Counted from the first letter of the stretch, positions 41,944 to 54,607 are shown. The stretch: DNA of 64,000 nt from Methyloversatilis universalis (GCA_020723665.1 DYIL01000003.1:1-64000), one strand, 5' to 3'. Program-made: numbers and translations. Notes: generated from the sequence alone by a model not told the origin.

Positions 41944-42015
41944 CGAACCGGCGCAGCGCTGACCCGGCAAAGATAGCGGCACCATCGCTCTCTTCCCCCG
42001 CTCCGAAACCTTGAT

Positions 42016-43431
42016 CTACGGATGTAGAAGATCGATGAAAGGAGCCGGGTAAACGCCAAGTCCGACGATCAGGAGAAGCAATGCCGCCAGCAGCAGATGC
42101 ATTCCGACCGGCGCGGTTTTCGGGCTTGCCGGCGCCAACTCCGGTGCCTGGGCCATTTGAAAGACGACGCGGAGGTAATAATAGAGCCCGAGCCCGCTGC
42201 CGACGATCAGCGCGCCGAGGAGCAACCAAAGCGAGCCTTGGCTTCCGGCGGTGAACAGGTAGAACTTGCCGATGAAACCGGCGGTCAGCGGTATTCCGGC
42301 CAGGGACAGAAGCGCCACGCTGAACACCGTCGCAAGCCAGGGACGGCTCCAAAACAGGCCGGTGTAATCCTCGAGATCGTCCGCTTCGCGATCGGCCGGA
42401 CTCATGACCGCCACCACGCCGAACGCCGCCAGCGTCATGGCGAAATACGCGGCGAGGTAAATCAGCAACGCCTCGGCCGCCAAATCGCCGCCGACGATGT
42501 TGGACGCGACCACCGCGACCAGCAGATAACCCATGTGAGCAATGGAGGAATAGGCAAGGATGCGCTTGATGTTGTTCTGACGCAAGGCCAAAAAATTGCC
42601 GACCAGCATGGAGACGACCGCGATCAGGGGTAAAAGGACGTCCAGCACCGGGACGCGGAGAATCCCGCTTTCCAATCCGTAGCGCAGCAGCAGAATGAAC
42701 ACCGACCCCTTGGAAACCGTCGCCAGCAAGGCCGTAATCGGCGCCGGCGCCCCCTGATAGACGTCGGCGGTCCAAAGATGAAAAGGCACCAGCGATAGCT
42801 TGAAACCCACGGCCACCAGGATCAGCATGGTTCCGATAGTGGACGGAAAGGTCCCGGGCGCTCCGCCCAGGACCGAGAACTCCATGGTGCCCGTCTCGGC
42901 GTATACCAGGGCCATGCCGAACAGCAGAAATGCCGAAGCGACACCGGACAACACGAGATATTTGACGCCCGCCTCCAGGGACCGATTTTCGCGCAAAGGA
43001 TAGGCAATGAGGACGAACAGGGATACGCTGAGGATCTCCAGCCCCAGAAAAAACGACGCGAAGTGACGAGCGGTAGCCAAAACGCCCGCGCCCAGCAGCG
43101 CGGTCAGTATCAGTAGATAGATTTCCTCCGGGTGCCCCTCGCGGACGTGAAAATATTCCCGGCACAGCACCGCCGTGACCAAACCCGCCGCCAAAGCCAT
43201 GACAATAAAAACGAGGCCGTAGCGGTCCACCAGCACGAGGGGCGTGATCACTCTCGGAACCAGGTCCGATGCCGATTTGATCGTAATCAGCGAGATCAGA
43301 ATGCCGGCGACGGTCAGGACGAAGGCCAGGCGATGATTGCGACGGACGGCGATGGCAAGCATCACGACCACCGCCGCGGCCGACAGCGCGATCAAGGGCA
43401 GGAGCGCGATGAGGTCGCTTGTAGTGATCAT
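42016..43431 (-). CDS. nuoN: NADH-quinone oxidoreductase subunit N
   Basis: 471 residues, about 14 TM helices of the antiporter-like Nuo/Mrp family. The central conserved region includes MSVSLFVLIAYPLRENRSLEAGVKYLVLS and PFHLWTADVYQGAPAPITALLATVSKGSVF, with Lys/His residues of the proton path. It is the last gene of the nuo operon, 4-bp overlap with nuoM. Confidence 0.96.
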   Translation of the reverse strand: MITTSDLIALLPLIALSAAAVVVMLAIAVRRNHRLAFVLTVAGILISLITIKSASDLVPRVITPLVLVDRYGLVFIVMALAAGLVTAVLCREYFHVREGHPEEIYLLILTALLGAGVLATARHFASFFLGLEILSVSLFVLIAYPLRENRSLEAGVKYLVLSGVASAFLLFGMALVYAETGTMEFSVLGGAPGTFPSTIGTMLILVAVGFKLSLVPFHLWTADVYQGAPAPITALLATVSKGSVFILLLRYGLESGILRVPVLDVLLPLIAVVSMLVGNFLALRQNNIKRILAYSSIAHMGYLLVAVVASNIVGGDLAAEALLIYLAAYFAMTLAAFGVVAVMSPADREADDLEDYTGLFWSRPWLATVFSVALLSLAGIPLTAGFIGKFYLFTAGSQGSLWLLLGALIVGSGLGLYYYLRVVFQMAQAPELAPASPKTAPVGMHLLLAALLLLIVGLGVYPAPFIDLLHP

Positions 43432-44950
43432 GGCCGCCTCCGGTTCGCCAGGCGTCCATCCGACGGCTTCGAATACGTTTGCACGATGCCCTCTTGCCAG
43501 CCTTTCAAACTATTCTTTACCCAGGCGTCGGAGACATTCAACATCGACTGCGGGTACACCCCCATCCAAACCGTCGCCACGATCAACAGGCTCATTGCGG
43601 CGAGTTCCCGCGCACCGAAGTCCCGGATCCGATGAATCTCCCGCGCCCCGCCGTGAAAAGCCCGTTGAATCAGGATCAGCGAATAAACCGGCGCGATGAT
43701 CAAGCCCAAGGCCGCGGCTGCCGTCACCGGAGCGTCTACCCGGTAAGCGCCCAGCAGCACCAGAAACTCGCCGATGAAGTTGCCGAGCCCCGGCATGCCG
43801 AGCGCGGCCACGGAAAAGAACAAACCGATGGCCGCCATGCGCGGCACGTCGGTCCATAGCCCGCCCATGCGGCCCATGTCGCGGGTATGGATGCGCTCCT
43901 GCACCGAACCGGCCAGCATGAACAAGGCGGCGGACGAAACGCCGTGAGCGAGCAAAGTCATCACCACACCCTGTAACGCCGCCGCATTCCAGGCGTATAG
44001 GCCGACCAGCACGAACCCCATATGGCTGATGCTGCTATAGGCGACCAGCCGCTTCATGTCCGACTGTGCGAACGCCAGCATGCCGCCGTAAAGAATGCCG
44101 GCAACGCCCAAGCCCATCGCAACGGGGGAAAAATCGGCGACCACTTCGGGAAAAAATGGAATGACGAAGCGCAACAGCCCATAGGCGCCCGTCTTCAGCA
44201 TCACCCCCGCCAGTATGACGCTGCCGCCGGTCGGCGCCTGGGTATGCGCGTCCGGCAGCCAAGTATGGAAAGGCACGCCCGGCAGCTTTACGGTGAAAGC
44301 GATGAAGAAACCCAGCATCAGCCACAAGGCGGTATCGACCTCCAGGTTCGTCTGCAGCAGATCGAAATAATCGAAGGTATAAACCCCGCTGTCGCGGTAG
44401 TGGATGATCGCCAGCACCACCAGGGCCAGCAGCATCAAGAGCCCCGACACCTGGGTGAACAAAAAGAACTTGATCGCTGCGTAGGCTCGGTTCTCGTGCC
44501 CCCACAAAGCGATCAGGAAATACATGGGCACGATCATGATTTCCCAGAACACGAAGAACAGAAAAAGGTCCAGCGCGAGGAAAACGCCCAACACGCCGGC
44601 CAGCGTCCACAGCAGATTGAAATGGAAGAATCCGATCCGCTGTTTGATCTCGGTCCAGGACGCCGCCACCGCCATGAAGCCGAGAAATATCGTCAGCGCA
44701 ATCAGCAACAGGCTGACACCATCCATTCCAAGATGAAAGCTGATGCCAAACCTCGGTATCCAGCGCCAGCGAACATCGTCCAGCCAAACGCCGACATCGG
44801 GAAAACCGCGGGCGAAATAGGGAACGAGCAACACGCCGTCCAGTGCCAGCGCGACCGCGGCGACCCAGCGTGGCGCGTTCGCGCCGTAGCGTTCCGCCAG
44901 CCAAGCGACCAGGCCGCCGACCACCAAAATCAGAATCAGCGCCGCAAGCA

Positions 44951-44954
<4 letters not shown>
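43428..44954 (-). CDS. nuoM: NADH-quinone oxidoreductase subunit M
   Basis: 508 residues, antiporter-like membrane subunit. LFLFFVFWEIMIVPMYFLIALWG carries the conserved Glu, KLPGVPFHTWLPDAHTQAPTGGSVILAGVMLKTGAYG the PFHTWLPDAH signature. It pumps protons in complex I. Overlaps both neighbours by 4 bp. Confidence 0.97.
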
Positions 44955-46783
<1,829 letters not shown>

Positions 46784-47318
46784 CCGTTCTTCTCCTTATT
46801 GATTCGTTAAAGAGGCGTCCTTCCATCGCCTTTGCGGAGGAATATCCTCCATCCCAAAGGTATGTGCACATTTTTCGACCCCGGAAACAGGGTTGCGGAG
46901 TCGTCTCTTAAATCCCGTCTGCCGCGCCGAACACCGGGACTTTCGCCGGGAGTTGTCCGAATGCGTGTTCCTGCGCCTCAGGCAAGGTGCTTTATCGCCA
47001 AGGTACCCCTTCAGGTTATCCCCGGCGAAAGCCCCGGCACATGGGAGCCGCGCGGCAACCGTGGAACCTTGTCTTCGGCTCCGCTGTTTCGCGCCGATCC
47101 TGACGACTGACACGACTAAATTATTCCCGACACATTCGTGTTCGGGCCAGCCAAGACAAACTCGCCGGCGGCGCGGGACCCGCTTAAAACTCACCTGCCG
47201 CCAAAGGCAGCTCCCCTTTCGAGCGAGCATCGGCGATGAAAACGCTCGACTCCCAACCAAAATCGGAGCGGCTCGATGCTCCCCATCGATCTACCGTCCG
47301 GTCGCACCACGACGGCAC
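46784..47318. other. 535-bp non-coding insert between nuoK and nuoL
   Basis: No recognisable protein. The piece around 47147-47200 (AGACAAACTCGCCGGCGGCGCGGGACCCG) resembles part of the repeat array at 54103-54607. Sequence around 46940-47040 has several CCGGG/CCCGG and CGCCG stems. It breaks an otherwise tight operon. Confidence 0.55.
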
Positions 47319-47630
47319 TCAACCCTTCATCCGACTCAAGACGTCCACGTCCAAGGTGTGGAATCGACGATGAATCTGCGTCACCAAGCCCATGGCGACG
47401 CCCACTTCCGCCGCCGCCATCGCGAGCACCAACAGAAACATGATTTGCCCGTCCGCCTGATTCCAGCGCGAGCCGGCGATGATGAAAGCGAGTCCCGCCG
47501 AATTCAGCATGATTTCCAGGGAGATCAGTAAGAAGATCAGGTTGCGCCGCACCAGAACGCCGGCGAGCCCGAGCGCGAAAAGGACGGCCGCCAACAGCAG
47601 CCCATGCGCTAACGGAATGGTTTCCGTCAT
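47319..47630 (-). CDS. nuoK: NADH-quinone oxidoreductase subunit K
   Basis: 103 residues from ATG 47630 ([21 protein letters not shown]), three TM helices. The conserved Glu pair lies in [22 protein letters not shown] and [19 protein letters not shown]. The longer open frame upstream belongs to another reading frame over nuoJ. The start overlaps the nuoJ stop by 4 bp. Confidence 0.96.
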   Translation of the reverse strand: MTETIPLAHGLLLAAVLFALGLAGVLVRRNLIFLLISLEIMLNSAGLAFIIAGSRWNQADGQIMFLLVLAMAAAEVGVAMGLVTQIHRRFHTLDVDVLSRMKG

Positions 47631-48127
47631 GTTTTCACCTCCCGCCGAGTCAAGTGATAGGCTCCCACCAATCCGGCCAAAAGCAGCATTGACGCCAGTT
47701 CCACCGCCAGTACATAAGGCCTGAGCAGATGGATACCCACCTCCTTGGACGCGACGATATGGCCGAGCGCGGCCGGCTCTTCCTGCATCAGGACGAAGAC
47801 GAGCTCGGTCAGCAGCACCGCCGCCATCGCGGAAGGCCACCGCCACGCGGCAGGCGGCAGCCACTTTCTCTCCTGCTCCAGGGTTCGCCGCCCCAGATTC
47901 AGCATCATCACCACGAACAGGAACAGCATCATGATCGCCCCGACATGCACGATGATCTGAAGCATTGCCGCATAGAACGCGCCCATGAGATAGAACACGA
48001 TGCTCAAGGCGAGAAAGGACAGAATCACGTACAACAAAGCGTGCACCGCGTTGAACGAGACGATCACCATGATCGTGGCGACCACGCTTACCAAGGCGGC
48101 GGAATAGAACAAAACGTACGACAACAT
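47627..48127 (-). CDS. nuoJ: NADH-quinone oxidoreductase subunit J
   Basis: 166 residues with five TM segments; [54 protein letters not shown] is the conserved core including the pi-bulge helix. Lies 9 bp after nuoI. Confidence 0.95.
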   Translation of the reverse strand: MLSYVLFYSAALVSVVATIMVIVSFNAVHALLYVILSFLALSIVFYLMGAFYAAMLQIIVHVGAIMMLFLFVVMMLNLGRRTLEQERKWLPPAAWRWPSAMAAVLLTELVFVLMQEEPAALGHIVASKEVGIHLLRPYVLAVELASMLLLAGLVGAYHLTRREVKT

Positions 48128-48136
48128 AGCGTTCTC

Positions 48137-48664
48137 CTAAGGCAACAAGCTCCTGACATCCACCGGCGGCGCCTCGTTCTCGGCCTCGCCCTTATCCTTT
48201 CCGGCCACGCTTTTCCCGGCGACACGGTAGAAGTTGTAATCGTGATATTTACCGGTCCCGTCGATCAAAAGATGCTCCTTTTCGTAAACCATATTGCGGC
48301 GGTCGTACTCGCTCATCTCCATGTCCGGCGTCAATTGAATGGCGTAGGTCGGACAGGCCTCCTCGCAAAACCCGCAGTAGATGCAGCGGGAAAAATTGAT
48401 GCGGAAGAACTCCGGATACCAGCGCCCGTGTTCGTCCTGGGCTTTCTGGAGGGCGATGCAATCCACGGGACATGCCACCGCACACAGGTTGCAGGCCACG
48501 CAGCGTTCCTCACCGTCGGGATCGCGAGTCAGCACGATTCGTCCGCGATAGCGCGGGTACAAAGCCGGCTTTTCCTCCGGATACTCTCGGGTTTCGGCTT
48601 TGGTGAACGTGTGCCGGAACACCGTCCACAGGGTTTGCAACTGAGTGAAGAAGTCTTTCACCAC
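48137..48664 (-). CDS. nuoI: NADH-quinone oxidoreductase subunit I
   Basis: 175 residues. Two 4Fe-4S motifs: [15 protein letters not shown] and [15 protein letters not shown]. It carries clusters N6a and N6b between NuoG and NuoB. The N-terminus [32 protein letters not shown] is an amphipathic membrane-facing segment. 47 bp downstream of nuoH. Confidence 0.97.
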   Translation of the reverse strand: MVKDFFTQLQTLWTVFRHTFTKAETREYPEEKPALYPRYRGRIVLTRDPDGEERCVACNLCAVACPVDCIALQKAQDEHGRWYPEFFRINFSRCIYCGFCEEACPTYAIQLTPDMEMSEYDRRNMVYEKEHLLIDGTGKYHDYNFYRVAGKSVAGKDKGEAENEAPPVDVRSLLP

Positions 48665-48711
48665 GTCGGCTTACCCGCGGCCACCCGGAGCGCGCTCGTT
48701 TCTCGAACGAC

Positions 48712-49656
48712 TTATCGCCATAGGACGACGGCTCCCGTGACCAGAAGATTCAGGAAAGACAGCGGCAGCATCACCAGCCAGCCGAACGACATGAGCTGGT
48801 CATAGCGCGGCCTAGGCAGAGAACCGCGCACCAGAATGAACAGCAGTATGAAGATGGCGGTCTTGATGATGAACCAAACCAAAGGCGGCAACACCGGGCC
48901 ATGCCAACCGCCGAAAAACAGCGTGACGATCAGTGCCGCCCCGAGGGTGACGCCGACATACTCACCGACGAAGAACATGCCGAACTTCATGCCGGAATAC
49001 TCGGTGTGATACCCCGCCACCAGCTCGTTTTCCGATTCTGGCAGGTCGAACGGGGTACGGTGGGTTTCCGCAAGAATCCCGATAAAGAACAAGATGAATC
49101 CCAAGAATTGCGGCACGACGAACCACCCGTCCCTTTGCGCTTCCACGATGGCCCGCAAATTGAAGGTTCCGGCCAGCATCACGACCCCCAACACCGCCAT
49201 CGCCAAAAAAACCTCGTAGCTCATGGCTTGAGCCGTAGCCCTCAGGGCACCGATCAGCGAGTATTTGCTGTTGGACGCATAGCCGGCCAGCATCAGGCTG
49301 TACACCGACAATGCCATGACCGCCAACACGTAGAGCAAATCGAAGTCGAAATCGATGATCCCGACGTCCGGCGCGATCGGAATCACCGCGAAAGCAGCCA
49401 GCATGCTTGCCATGATCACGACCGGAGCGAGCACGAAGACCGGCTTGTCGGCGAAAGGCGGAACCCAGTCTTCCTTGCTCAGAATCTTGATCATATCGGC
49501 CACGACCTGGAACAACCCCAGCGGGCCGACCCGATTGGGACCCAAGCGGTCCTGCCAGATCGCGAGCAGCCGGCGTTCGACCCAGATCAAGAGCGCGGCG
49601 ACGGCGACCAACACCGAAAGAATGCCGAGGATATCGAGCGGCGACCCCAGCGTCAT
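48712..49656 (-). CDS. nuoH: NADH-quinone oxidoreductase subunit H
   Basis: 314 residues from ATG 49656 (MTLGSPLDILGILSVL), which overlaps the nuoG stop as ATGA; an upstream start lies inside nuoG. Eight or so TM helices. LLAIWQDRLGPNRVGPLGLFQVVADMIKI and the quinone-site loop AETHRTPFDLPESENELVAGYHTEYSGMKFGMFFVGEY are canonical. Confidence 0.97.
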   Translation of the reverse strand: MTLGSPLDILGILSVLVAVAALLIWVERRLLAIWQDRLGPNRVGPLGLFQVVADMIKILSKEDWVPPFADKPVFVLAPVVIMASMLAAFAVIPIAPDVGIIDFDFDLLYVLAVMALSVYSLMLAGYASNSKYSLIGALRATAQAMSYEVFLAMAVLGVVMLAGTFNLRAIVEAQRDGWFVVPQFLGFILFFIGILAETHRTPFDLPESENELVAGYHTEYSGMKFGMFFVGEYVGVTLGAALIVTLFFGGWHGPVLPPLVWFIIKTAIFILLFILVRGSLPRPRYDQLMSFGWLVMLPLSFLNLLVTGAVVLWR

Positions 49657-52331
49657 GGTTCCCCTCTTCCCGTTTCGATGGCGATCCATGCCGGAAAATC
49701 GGTGCGGAGCAGGCCGGGGAGACCGGCCGAAAGGCCCACGGCGCCCCTCGGCAAGGAGGGTTCCAGCCTCAGCGGCAGGCGTATCAGTCTTTCGTTCAGC
49801 CGCACCGCCAAGAACTCGGCAACGCCCAATTTTTCCGCATCCTCCGGGTGCAGCGCGGCATAGGCTGCCGACAACCGCTCCGCCAACGGCGGCGACAAAA
49901 CGCTCAGCTCCTCGCTGCCGAAAACGTGGTAAAGCGGGATGGCCCGCCAGCGGGTTTCGTCACGCAAACAGGAAGGCACTTCGTCGAACCAGCGGGGTTC
50001 CGGCATTTCCGGTGATTCCAGCAGCCTTACGCCCGGATCGCCGCCCCGCAAGGCGCCGCCCACTTCATCCTGAAACTTGTTGACGGCCTGTTGATTCGAA
50101 TTCCAGCGCGGCGCCCAGACGAAAGGCAACAGCGCCGGCGGCACCTCGACGCTCGCGCCTTCCATGGAAAACGCCAGCGCCGAATCGGGATCGTCGGGCG
50201 GCTTGGGTTCGTGAACATCCCGATGCGCGTTCATCGCCGTACGCCCGCTGTAGCGATGCGGCTGGCGTGGAATCTTCTCGCCTTCGATCCTGAAGCCGGC
50301 CGGCGGAGCGGCATGCCGGATCGGGCCGAATTCGGGGAAAGCCGCGGCACAGGCGGCGGTCAACGCATCGACGTTCGCCCAGCGTTTCGCCCCGGCATCG
50401 GCCAACCAGCGCCAACTGTCGCGGATTTCGCCGCTGCCCGGCATGACGGAATAAAACCGTTGCGCCCGTCCCTCGAAGCTGACCAGCGTGCCTTCGGTTT
50501 CGGCGAACGTACTTCCCGGCAAAAGGAGTTGGGCCTTGGCCGCGGTGCCGTGGCGGATATGGTCGACCACCACCACATGCCGCGTGCCGTTGAAAAAACT
50601 GTCCACGGCACCGCCATCCGCGCGGCGGTAAAGATCGTTCTCCAGGATGATCACAGTGTTAACGTCCCGGGTCTTCGCCGCGGCGAATGCTTCCTGGACG
50701 CTGCGGCCGTCCATCATCGCGAGCCCCAGCGTATTGCACTCCGGCGCGACGTAGCACAAGTCGATCGCCCCGCCTTCCCGGCGGTTGCTCAGCGCGAGGG
50801 CGATATTGGCAGCCGCCCGAACCGTCGCGAGACTTCCGCAAGCGATGCCGGAAACGATCAGGGGACGGGCCGCGGCGGCAAGGCTGTCGCCGATGCGTTC
50901 CGCGAGAAGCGCGTCCTCCGGCGGAAGGTCGCTCACCGCCGGCGCGTTCGTGTCGATCCGGCGAGCGATCGCAAAGCCCAACCGCGCGATCGCTTCCGGC
51001 GTTCCCCGATAGATAGCCTCTGCGATATCGTCCAGCCGGGTAGCTGAAGGCGTCGCGACAAACAGCGGACTTTTATCGTCTTGAGCCGCCTCTCTCACGG
51101 CGGCATCCTGCCAGCGCGGTATTTTCAGCCTATCGGCACGTTCGAAAGCGCGATTCCGCACCGATTGGCGCAGCGCGAGCGCCAGACGCGGCGCGGTGTT
51201 CGCCACGTCCTCGCCGAGCGCCAGAACGGCGTCCGCCTGCTCCACCTCGCTAAGCGACGGAACATGGACCGGCCAGTGCCTCAGCACCTCCAGTATGGCC
51301 GCCGCCAGGGATGCCTCCCCCTGGGCCAAACCGGCGTAAAAATGTTCGGCGCCGACCAATTCCCGCAGGGCGAAATTGGCTTCCAGCGAAGCGCGGGGCG
51401 AACCGATTCCGATCGTATGGCCGCCAAGCAAGCCCTGAAGATGGGTCAGAGCGGTCTCCCCGGAAACCGGTTCCCCGCGAAGCATAGGTTCGCGGATACG
51501 CCGCTCGCTGTTGACGAACCCGTAGCCGAAACGCCCTCGATCGCAGAGAAAATAGCCGTTCACCTCGCCGTTGTAGCGATTGACGATGCGCCTGAGCGTT
51601 CCGTAGCGTTCGCCGGGGCTGGTGTTGCATCCCACCCCGCAGTGCACGCAAACCGAGGGCGCATGCTGCAAATCCCACTTACGGACGTAATGCGCGCTGA
51701 ACGTGCGGTCGGTGAAAACCCCGGTGGGACAGACCTCGACCAGATTGCCGCTGAACTCGCTTTCCAGAACCCCGTCCTCGAAGCGCCCGAAGTAAACTTT
51801 GTTGCGGGACGCGAACACGTCGAGATCGCGGCCTCCGGAATAGTCCCGGTAAAGCCGCACGCAACGATAACAGGCAATGCAGCGGTTCATTTCGTGATTG
51901 ATGAAGGGGCCCAGATACTGGTTTCGGTGCGTGCGCTTCAAGCCGCTATAGCGGCGAAAGGTATGTCCGGTCATGACCGTCATGTCCTGGAGATGGCATT
52001 CTCCGCCCTCCTCGCACACCGGACAGTCGTGCGGATGATTGGTCATCAGGAACTCGATGACGCTGGCGCGGAACTCCCGCGCCTCGGGAGCTTCGAGGGA
52101 CACGCGAAGGCCGTCGGTCACCGGCGTCATGCAGGCCATGACCAGTCGGCCGTGGGTGTCGCTCTCGTCCCTGTACTGCACCACCGCGCATTGCCGGCAA
52201 GCACCCACCGATCCGAGAGCCGGATGCCAGCAGAAGTAAGGCAGGTCCAGCCCTAGCGACAAGCAAATCTTGAGCAGGTTGTCGCCCGCTTCGACCTCGT
52301 GGGTTTGGCCGTCTATCGTGATGTTAGCCAT
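49653..52331 (-). CDS. nuoG: NADH-quinone oxidoreductase subunit G
   Basis: 892 residues from ATG 52331 (MANITIDGQTHEVEAGDN), 14 bp after nuoF; the frame is open far upstream but over nuoF. 2Fe-2S site YFCWHPALGSVGACRQC, His-ligated cluster HDCPVCEEGGECHLQD, 4Fe-4S CIACYRC and an extra CVHCGVGC set followed by FLCDRGRFGY (N7-type). The remainder is the molybdopterin-fold domain, and the C-terminal extension (from about residue 700) is less conserved. Acts in electron transfer from NuoF to NuoI. Confidence 0.95.
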   Translation of the reverse strand: MANITIDGQTHEVEAGDNLLKICLSLGLDLPYFCWHPALGSVGACRQCAVVQYRDESDTHGRLVMACMTPVTDGLRVSLEAPEAREFRASVIEFLMTNHPHDCPVCEEGGECHLQDMTVMTGHTFRRYSGLKRTHRNQYLGPFINHEMNRCIACYRCVRLYRDYSGGRDLDVFASRNKVYFGRFEDGVLESEFSGNLVEVCPTGVFTDRTFSAHYVRKWDLQHAPSVCVHCGVGCNTSPGERYGTLRRIVNRYNGEVNGYFLCDRGRFGYGFVNSERRIREPMLRGEPVSGETALTHLQGLLGGHTIGIGSPRASLEANFALRELVGAEHFYAGLAQGEASLAAAILEVLRHWPVHVPSLSEVEQADAVLALGEDVANTAPRLALALRQSVRNRAFERADRLKIPRWQDAAVREAAQDDKSPLFVATPSATRLDDIAEAIYRGTPEAIARLGFAIARRIDTNAPAVSDLPPEDALLAERIGDSLAAAARPLIVSGIACGSLATVRAAANIALALSNRREGGAIDLCYVAPECNTLGLAMMDGRSVQEAFAAAKTRDVNTVIILENDLYRRADGGAVDSFFNGTRHVVVVDHIRHGTAAKAQLLLPGSTFAETEGTLVSFEGRAQRFYSVMPGSGEIRDSWRWLADAGAKRWANVDALTAACAAAFPEFGPIRHAAPPAGFRIEGEKIPRQPHRYSGRTAMNAHRDVHEPKPPDDPDSALAFSMEGASVEVPPALLPFVWAPRWNSNQQAVNKFQDEVGGALRGGDPGVRLLESPEMPEPRWFDEVPSCLRDETRWRAIPLYHVFGSEELSVLSPPLAERLSAAYAALHPEDAEKLGVAEFLAVRLNERLIRLPLRLEPSLPRGAVGLSAGLPGLLRTDFPAWIAIETGRGEP

Positions 52332-52345
52332 GGATTCAACCCTTC

Positions 52346-53620
52346 TTAGGCCACCCTCGCGCTCGATGCCGGTTTCAAATAGCGTTCGAAATCGGGCCGG
52401 AAATATTTCAACGCGCTCTGTAGCGGCGCGGCCGCGCCGGGCGCGAGCGCGCAAAAGGTATTTCCCGGCCCCATCAAGCGCGCGAGCTGTTCGAGCAGGT
52501 CCAAATCCTCCGGCCGACCGCGCCCGGCCACGAGGCCTTCGAGGAGTTCGACGACCCAGGGCAGCCCGTCCCGGCAGGGGGTGCACCAACCGCAGGATTC
52601 CTGCGCGAAAAACCGTTCCAGGTTGAGCACCATCCGCACCGGACAGGTCCGATCGTCCAGCACGACCATGGTGCCCGTGCCGAGCCGGCTGCCGGCTTTC
52701 ATCATCGCGCCGAAATCCATGGGCAGATCGAGATGCTCGGGCAGCAAGAAATCCGTGGATCCGCCGCCGGGCAGAAACCCTCGCAGCGTATACCCGTCTC
52801 GCATACCGCCGGCGCACTCCTCGATCAGCACCCGAACCGGCGTCCCCATGGGCAATTCCCATAATCCCGGCTTCTTGACCCGGCCGCTCACGCCGAACAG
52901 CTTGGTGCCGGCGTCCTCGCCACGGCCCAGTCCGCGGTACCAGTCCACGCCGTTACGGATGATATGAGGCACGTTGCACAGGGTTTCGACATTGTTCACC
53001 ACGGTCGGACGGCCCCAAAGTCCGCTGGTTTGAGGGTACGGGGGTTTCGCTCGCGGGATTGCACGCTTGCCTTCGAGCGAATTCAGGAGCGCGGTTTCTT
53101 CGCCGCAGATATAACGTCCCGCACTGGTGTGAAGATGAATCTCCAGATCGAAGCCCGAACCCAGGATGTTCTTGCCGAGATAGCCGGCACTACGGGCTTC
53201 CGCCAAGGCTTGCTCCAGACGGCGTGCGGAAAGATGGTATTCGCCCCGTAGAAAGATATAGGCGGTATCGGCCTGCACCGCATAAGCGGCGATTGCCACA
53301 CCTTCGATGAGCTGATGCGGGTCGGCTTCCATCAACAGGCGATCCTTGAAGGTGCCGGGCTCCATTTCGTCGGCATTCACCACCACGTATTTCTGCCCCG
53401 CCGACTCGCCCTGCGGCACCAGGCTCCATTTCACGCCGGTGGGAAACCCTGCGCCGCCGCGCCCGCGCAACCCGGCATCCTTGACCGCCTCGATCACGTC
53501 CATGGGCGCCATGTCTTTCAAGGCCTTGGCCCATCCTTCGTAGCCCCCGGTGCGGCGGTAATCGTCCAGCGTCACCGCCGAGAGATCGGGCTTGATGTTC
53601 TGCGTCAGCGGTTTGTCCAT
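52346..53620 (-). CDS. nuoF: NADH-quinone oxidoreductase subunit F
   Basis: 424 residues. NADH site GRGGAGFPTGVKWSLVP near 53-70, FMN site ICGEETALLNSLEGKRAIPRAKPPYP, and 4Fe-4S cluster motif ESCGWCTPCRDG with a later Cys. NADH dehydrogenase entry point of complex I. Overlaps nuoE by 16 bp. Confidence 0.97.
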   Translation of the reverse strand: MDKPLTQNIKPDLSAVTLDDYRRTGGYEGWAKALKDMAPMDVIEAVKDAGLRGRGGAGFPTGVKWSLVPQGESAGQKYVVVNADEMEPGTFKDRLLMEADPHQLIEGVAIAAYAVQADTAYIFLRGEYHLSARRLEQALAEARSAGYLGKNILGSGFDLEIHLHTSAGRYICGEETALLNSLEGKRAIPRAKPPYPQTSGLWGRPTVVNNVETLCNVPHIIRNGVDWYRGLGRGEDAGTKLFGVSGRVKKPGLWELPMGTPVRVLIEECAGGMRDGYTLRGFLPGGGSTDFLLPEHLDLPMDFGAMMKAGSRLGTGTMVVLDDRTCPVRMVLNLERFFAQESCGWCTPCRDGLPWVVELLEGLVAGRGRPEDLDLLEQLARLMGPGNTFCALAPGAAAPLQSALKYFRPDFERYLKPASSARVA

Positions 53621-54102
53621 GCTTCGCCGTACCTTTTCAAGAGTTCGTCGATTTTCGATTCATCCACGTCTTCGTACAGTTCTTCCCCGACCATCAGCAC
53701 CGGCGCGCGATCGCAAGCGCCGAGACAAACGATAGGTAGCAGCGTGTAACGACCGTCCGCCGTGGTTTCGCCCAAGCCGATGCCCAGTCGCTCGGACAGG
53801 CGCTCGCGGATTCGGTCGGCTCCCAACATCCAGCAACTCACGCTGTCGCAGCACAGGATGACGTTCTCGCCGACCGGCTTCCGAAAAATCAGGTTGTAAA
53901 ACGTCGCCACGCCGTCCAGCTCGTCGGGGGACATCTTCAAGAGACCGGCAACGCTTTTCAAAGCGTCGTCCGACACCCAACCGCGATATTTCTGCACGAT
54001 CTTGAGCGCCTCGACGGAGGCGGCCGATTTGTCCGGATAATGATCCGCCGCCGCGAGAATCTCGGCGGTTTCCTGTTCGCTCAAGATGCGGGCTTCGTTC
54101 AT
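53605..54102 (-). CDS. nuoE: NADH-quinone oxidoreductase subunit E
   Basis: 165 residues. Thioredoxin-like fold with 2Fe-2S ligands in VILCCDSVSCWMLG and PIVCLGACDRAPVLMVGEELYED. Partner of NuoF. Preceded by a 505-bp repeat-filled spacer that separates it from nuoCD. Confidence 0.97.
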   Translation of the reverse strand: MNEARILSEQETAEILAAADHYPDKSAASVEALKIVQKYRGWVSDDALKSVAGLLKMSPDELDGVATFYNLIFRKPVGENVILCCDSVSCWMLGADRIRERLSERLGIGLGETTADGRYTLLPIVCLGACDRAPVLMVGEELYEDVDESKIDELLKRYGEAWTNR

Positions 54103-54607
54103 GAACGCCCCCTAAGGAACTCCGCCGGGAACGGCTGCGCCTTATCCCGACCTACGATTTTGGTTATTGGTCCCGTATGACACACCCGAGCATTGCAGTC
54201 CTGCACCGGAACAGCCCGAAGGGGCGCGCGAGGGACAGGAAATCCCTTGGGTCGCCTCCGATGCAGGGCGAAACGCGCACGGTTAAGCGTGTCATTCGGG
54301 TGTCCTTTCTTTTGGTTCCTTTGGATTTGCGCCTGTCCTGGCGCAAACCCTTCGGGCGCACTTCGCGCGTCCAAATGTGTTCCCGGCGAATTTGTCTTTG
54401 GGCAAGCAAAGACAAATTCGCCGGGAGCGCGTTTGGACAGCCAAAGGCAGGCCCGAAGGGCAAACCCCATGGATGGGGTTTGCAAAAGGAACTCGCCGGC
54501 GGGGCGAGACCCGTATTCAAAATCGCCGGCAGCGCCAGCTGCCACTACCCCGAACCACCTTGCTATGCAAATTAACCTCATTACTACAAACAACTGCATA
54601 TCCCCGC
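54103..54607. repeat. Array of strong hairpins between nuoCD and nuoE
   Basis: Contains a 19-bp perfect inverted repeat CCCGGCGAATTTGTCTTTG (54382-54400) with its partner at 54407-54425 and a 6-nt loop. TTTGCGCC/GGCGCAAA (54326-54347) and GCAAACCCCAT/ATGGGGTTTGC (54460-54483) are further perfect stems, and GTCCAAA/TTTGGAC brackets the largest one. No gene is seen. Confidence 0.8.
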
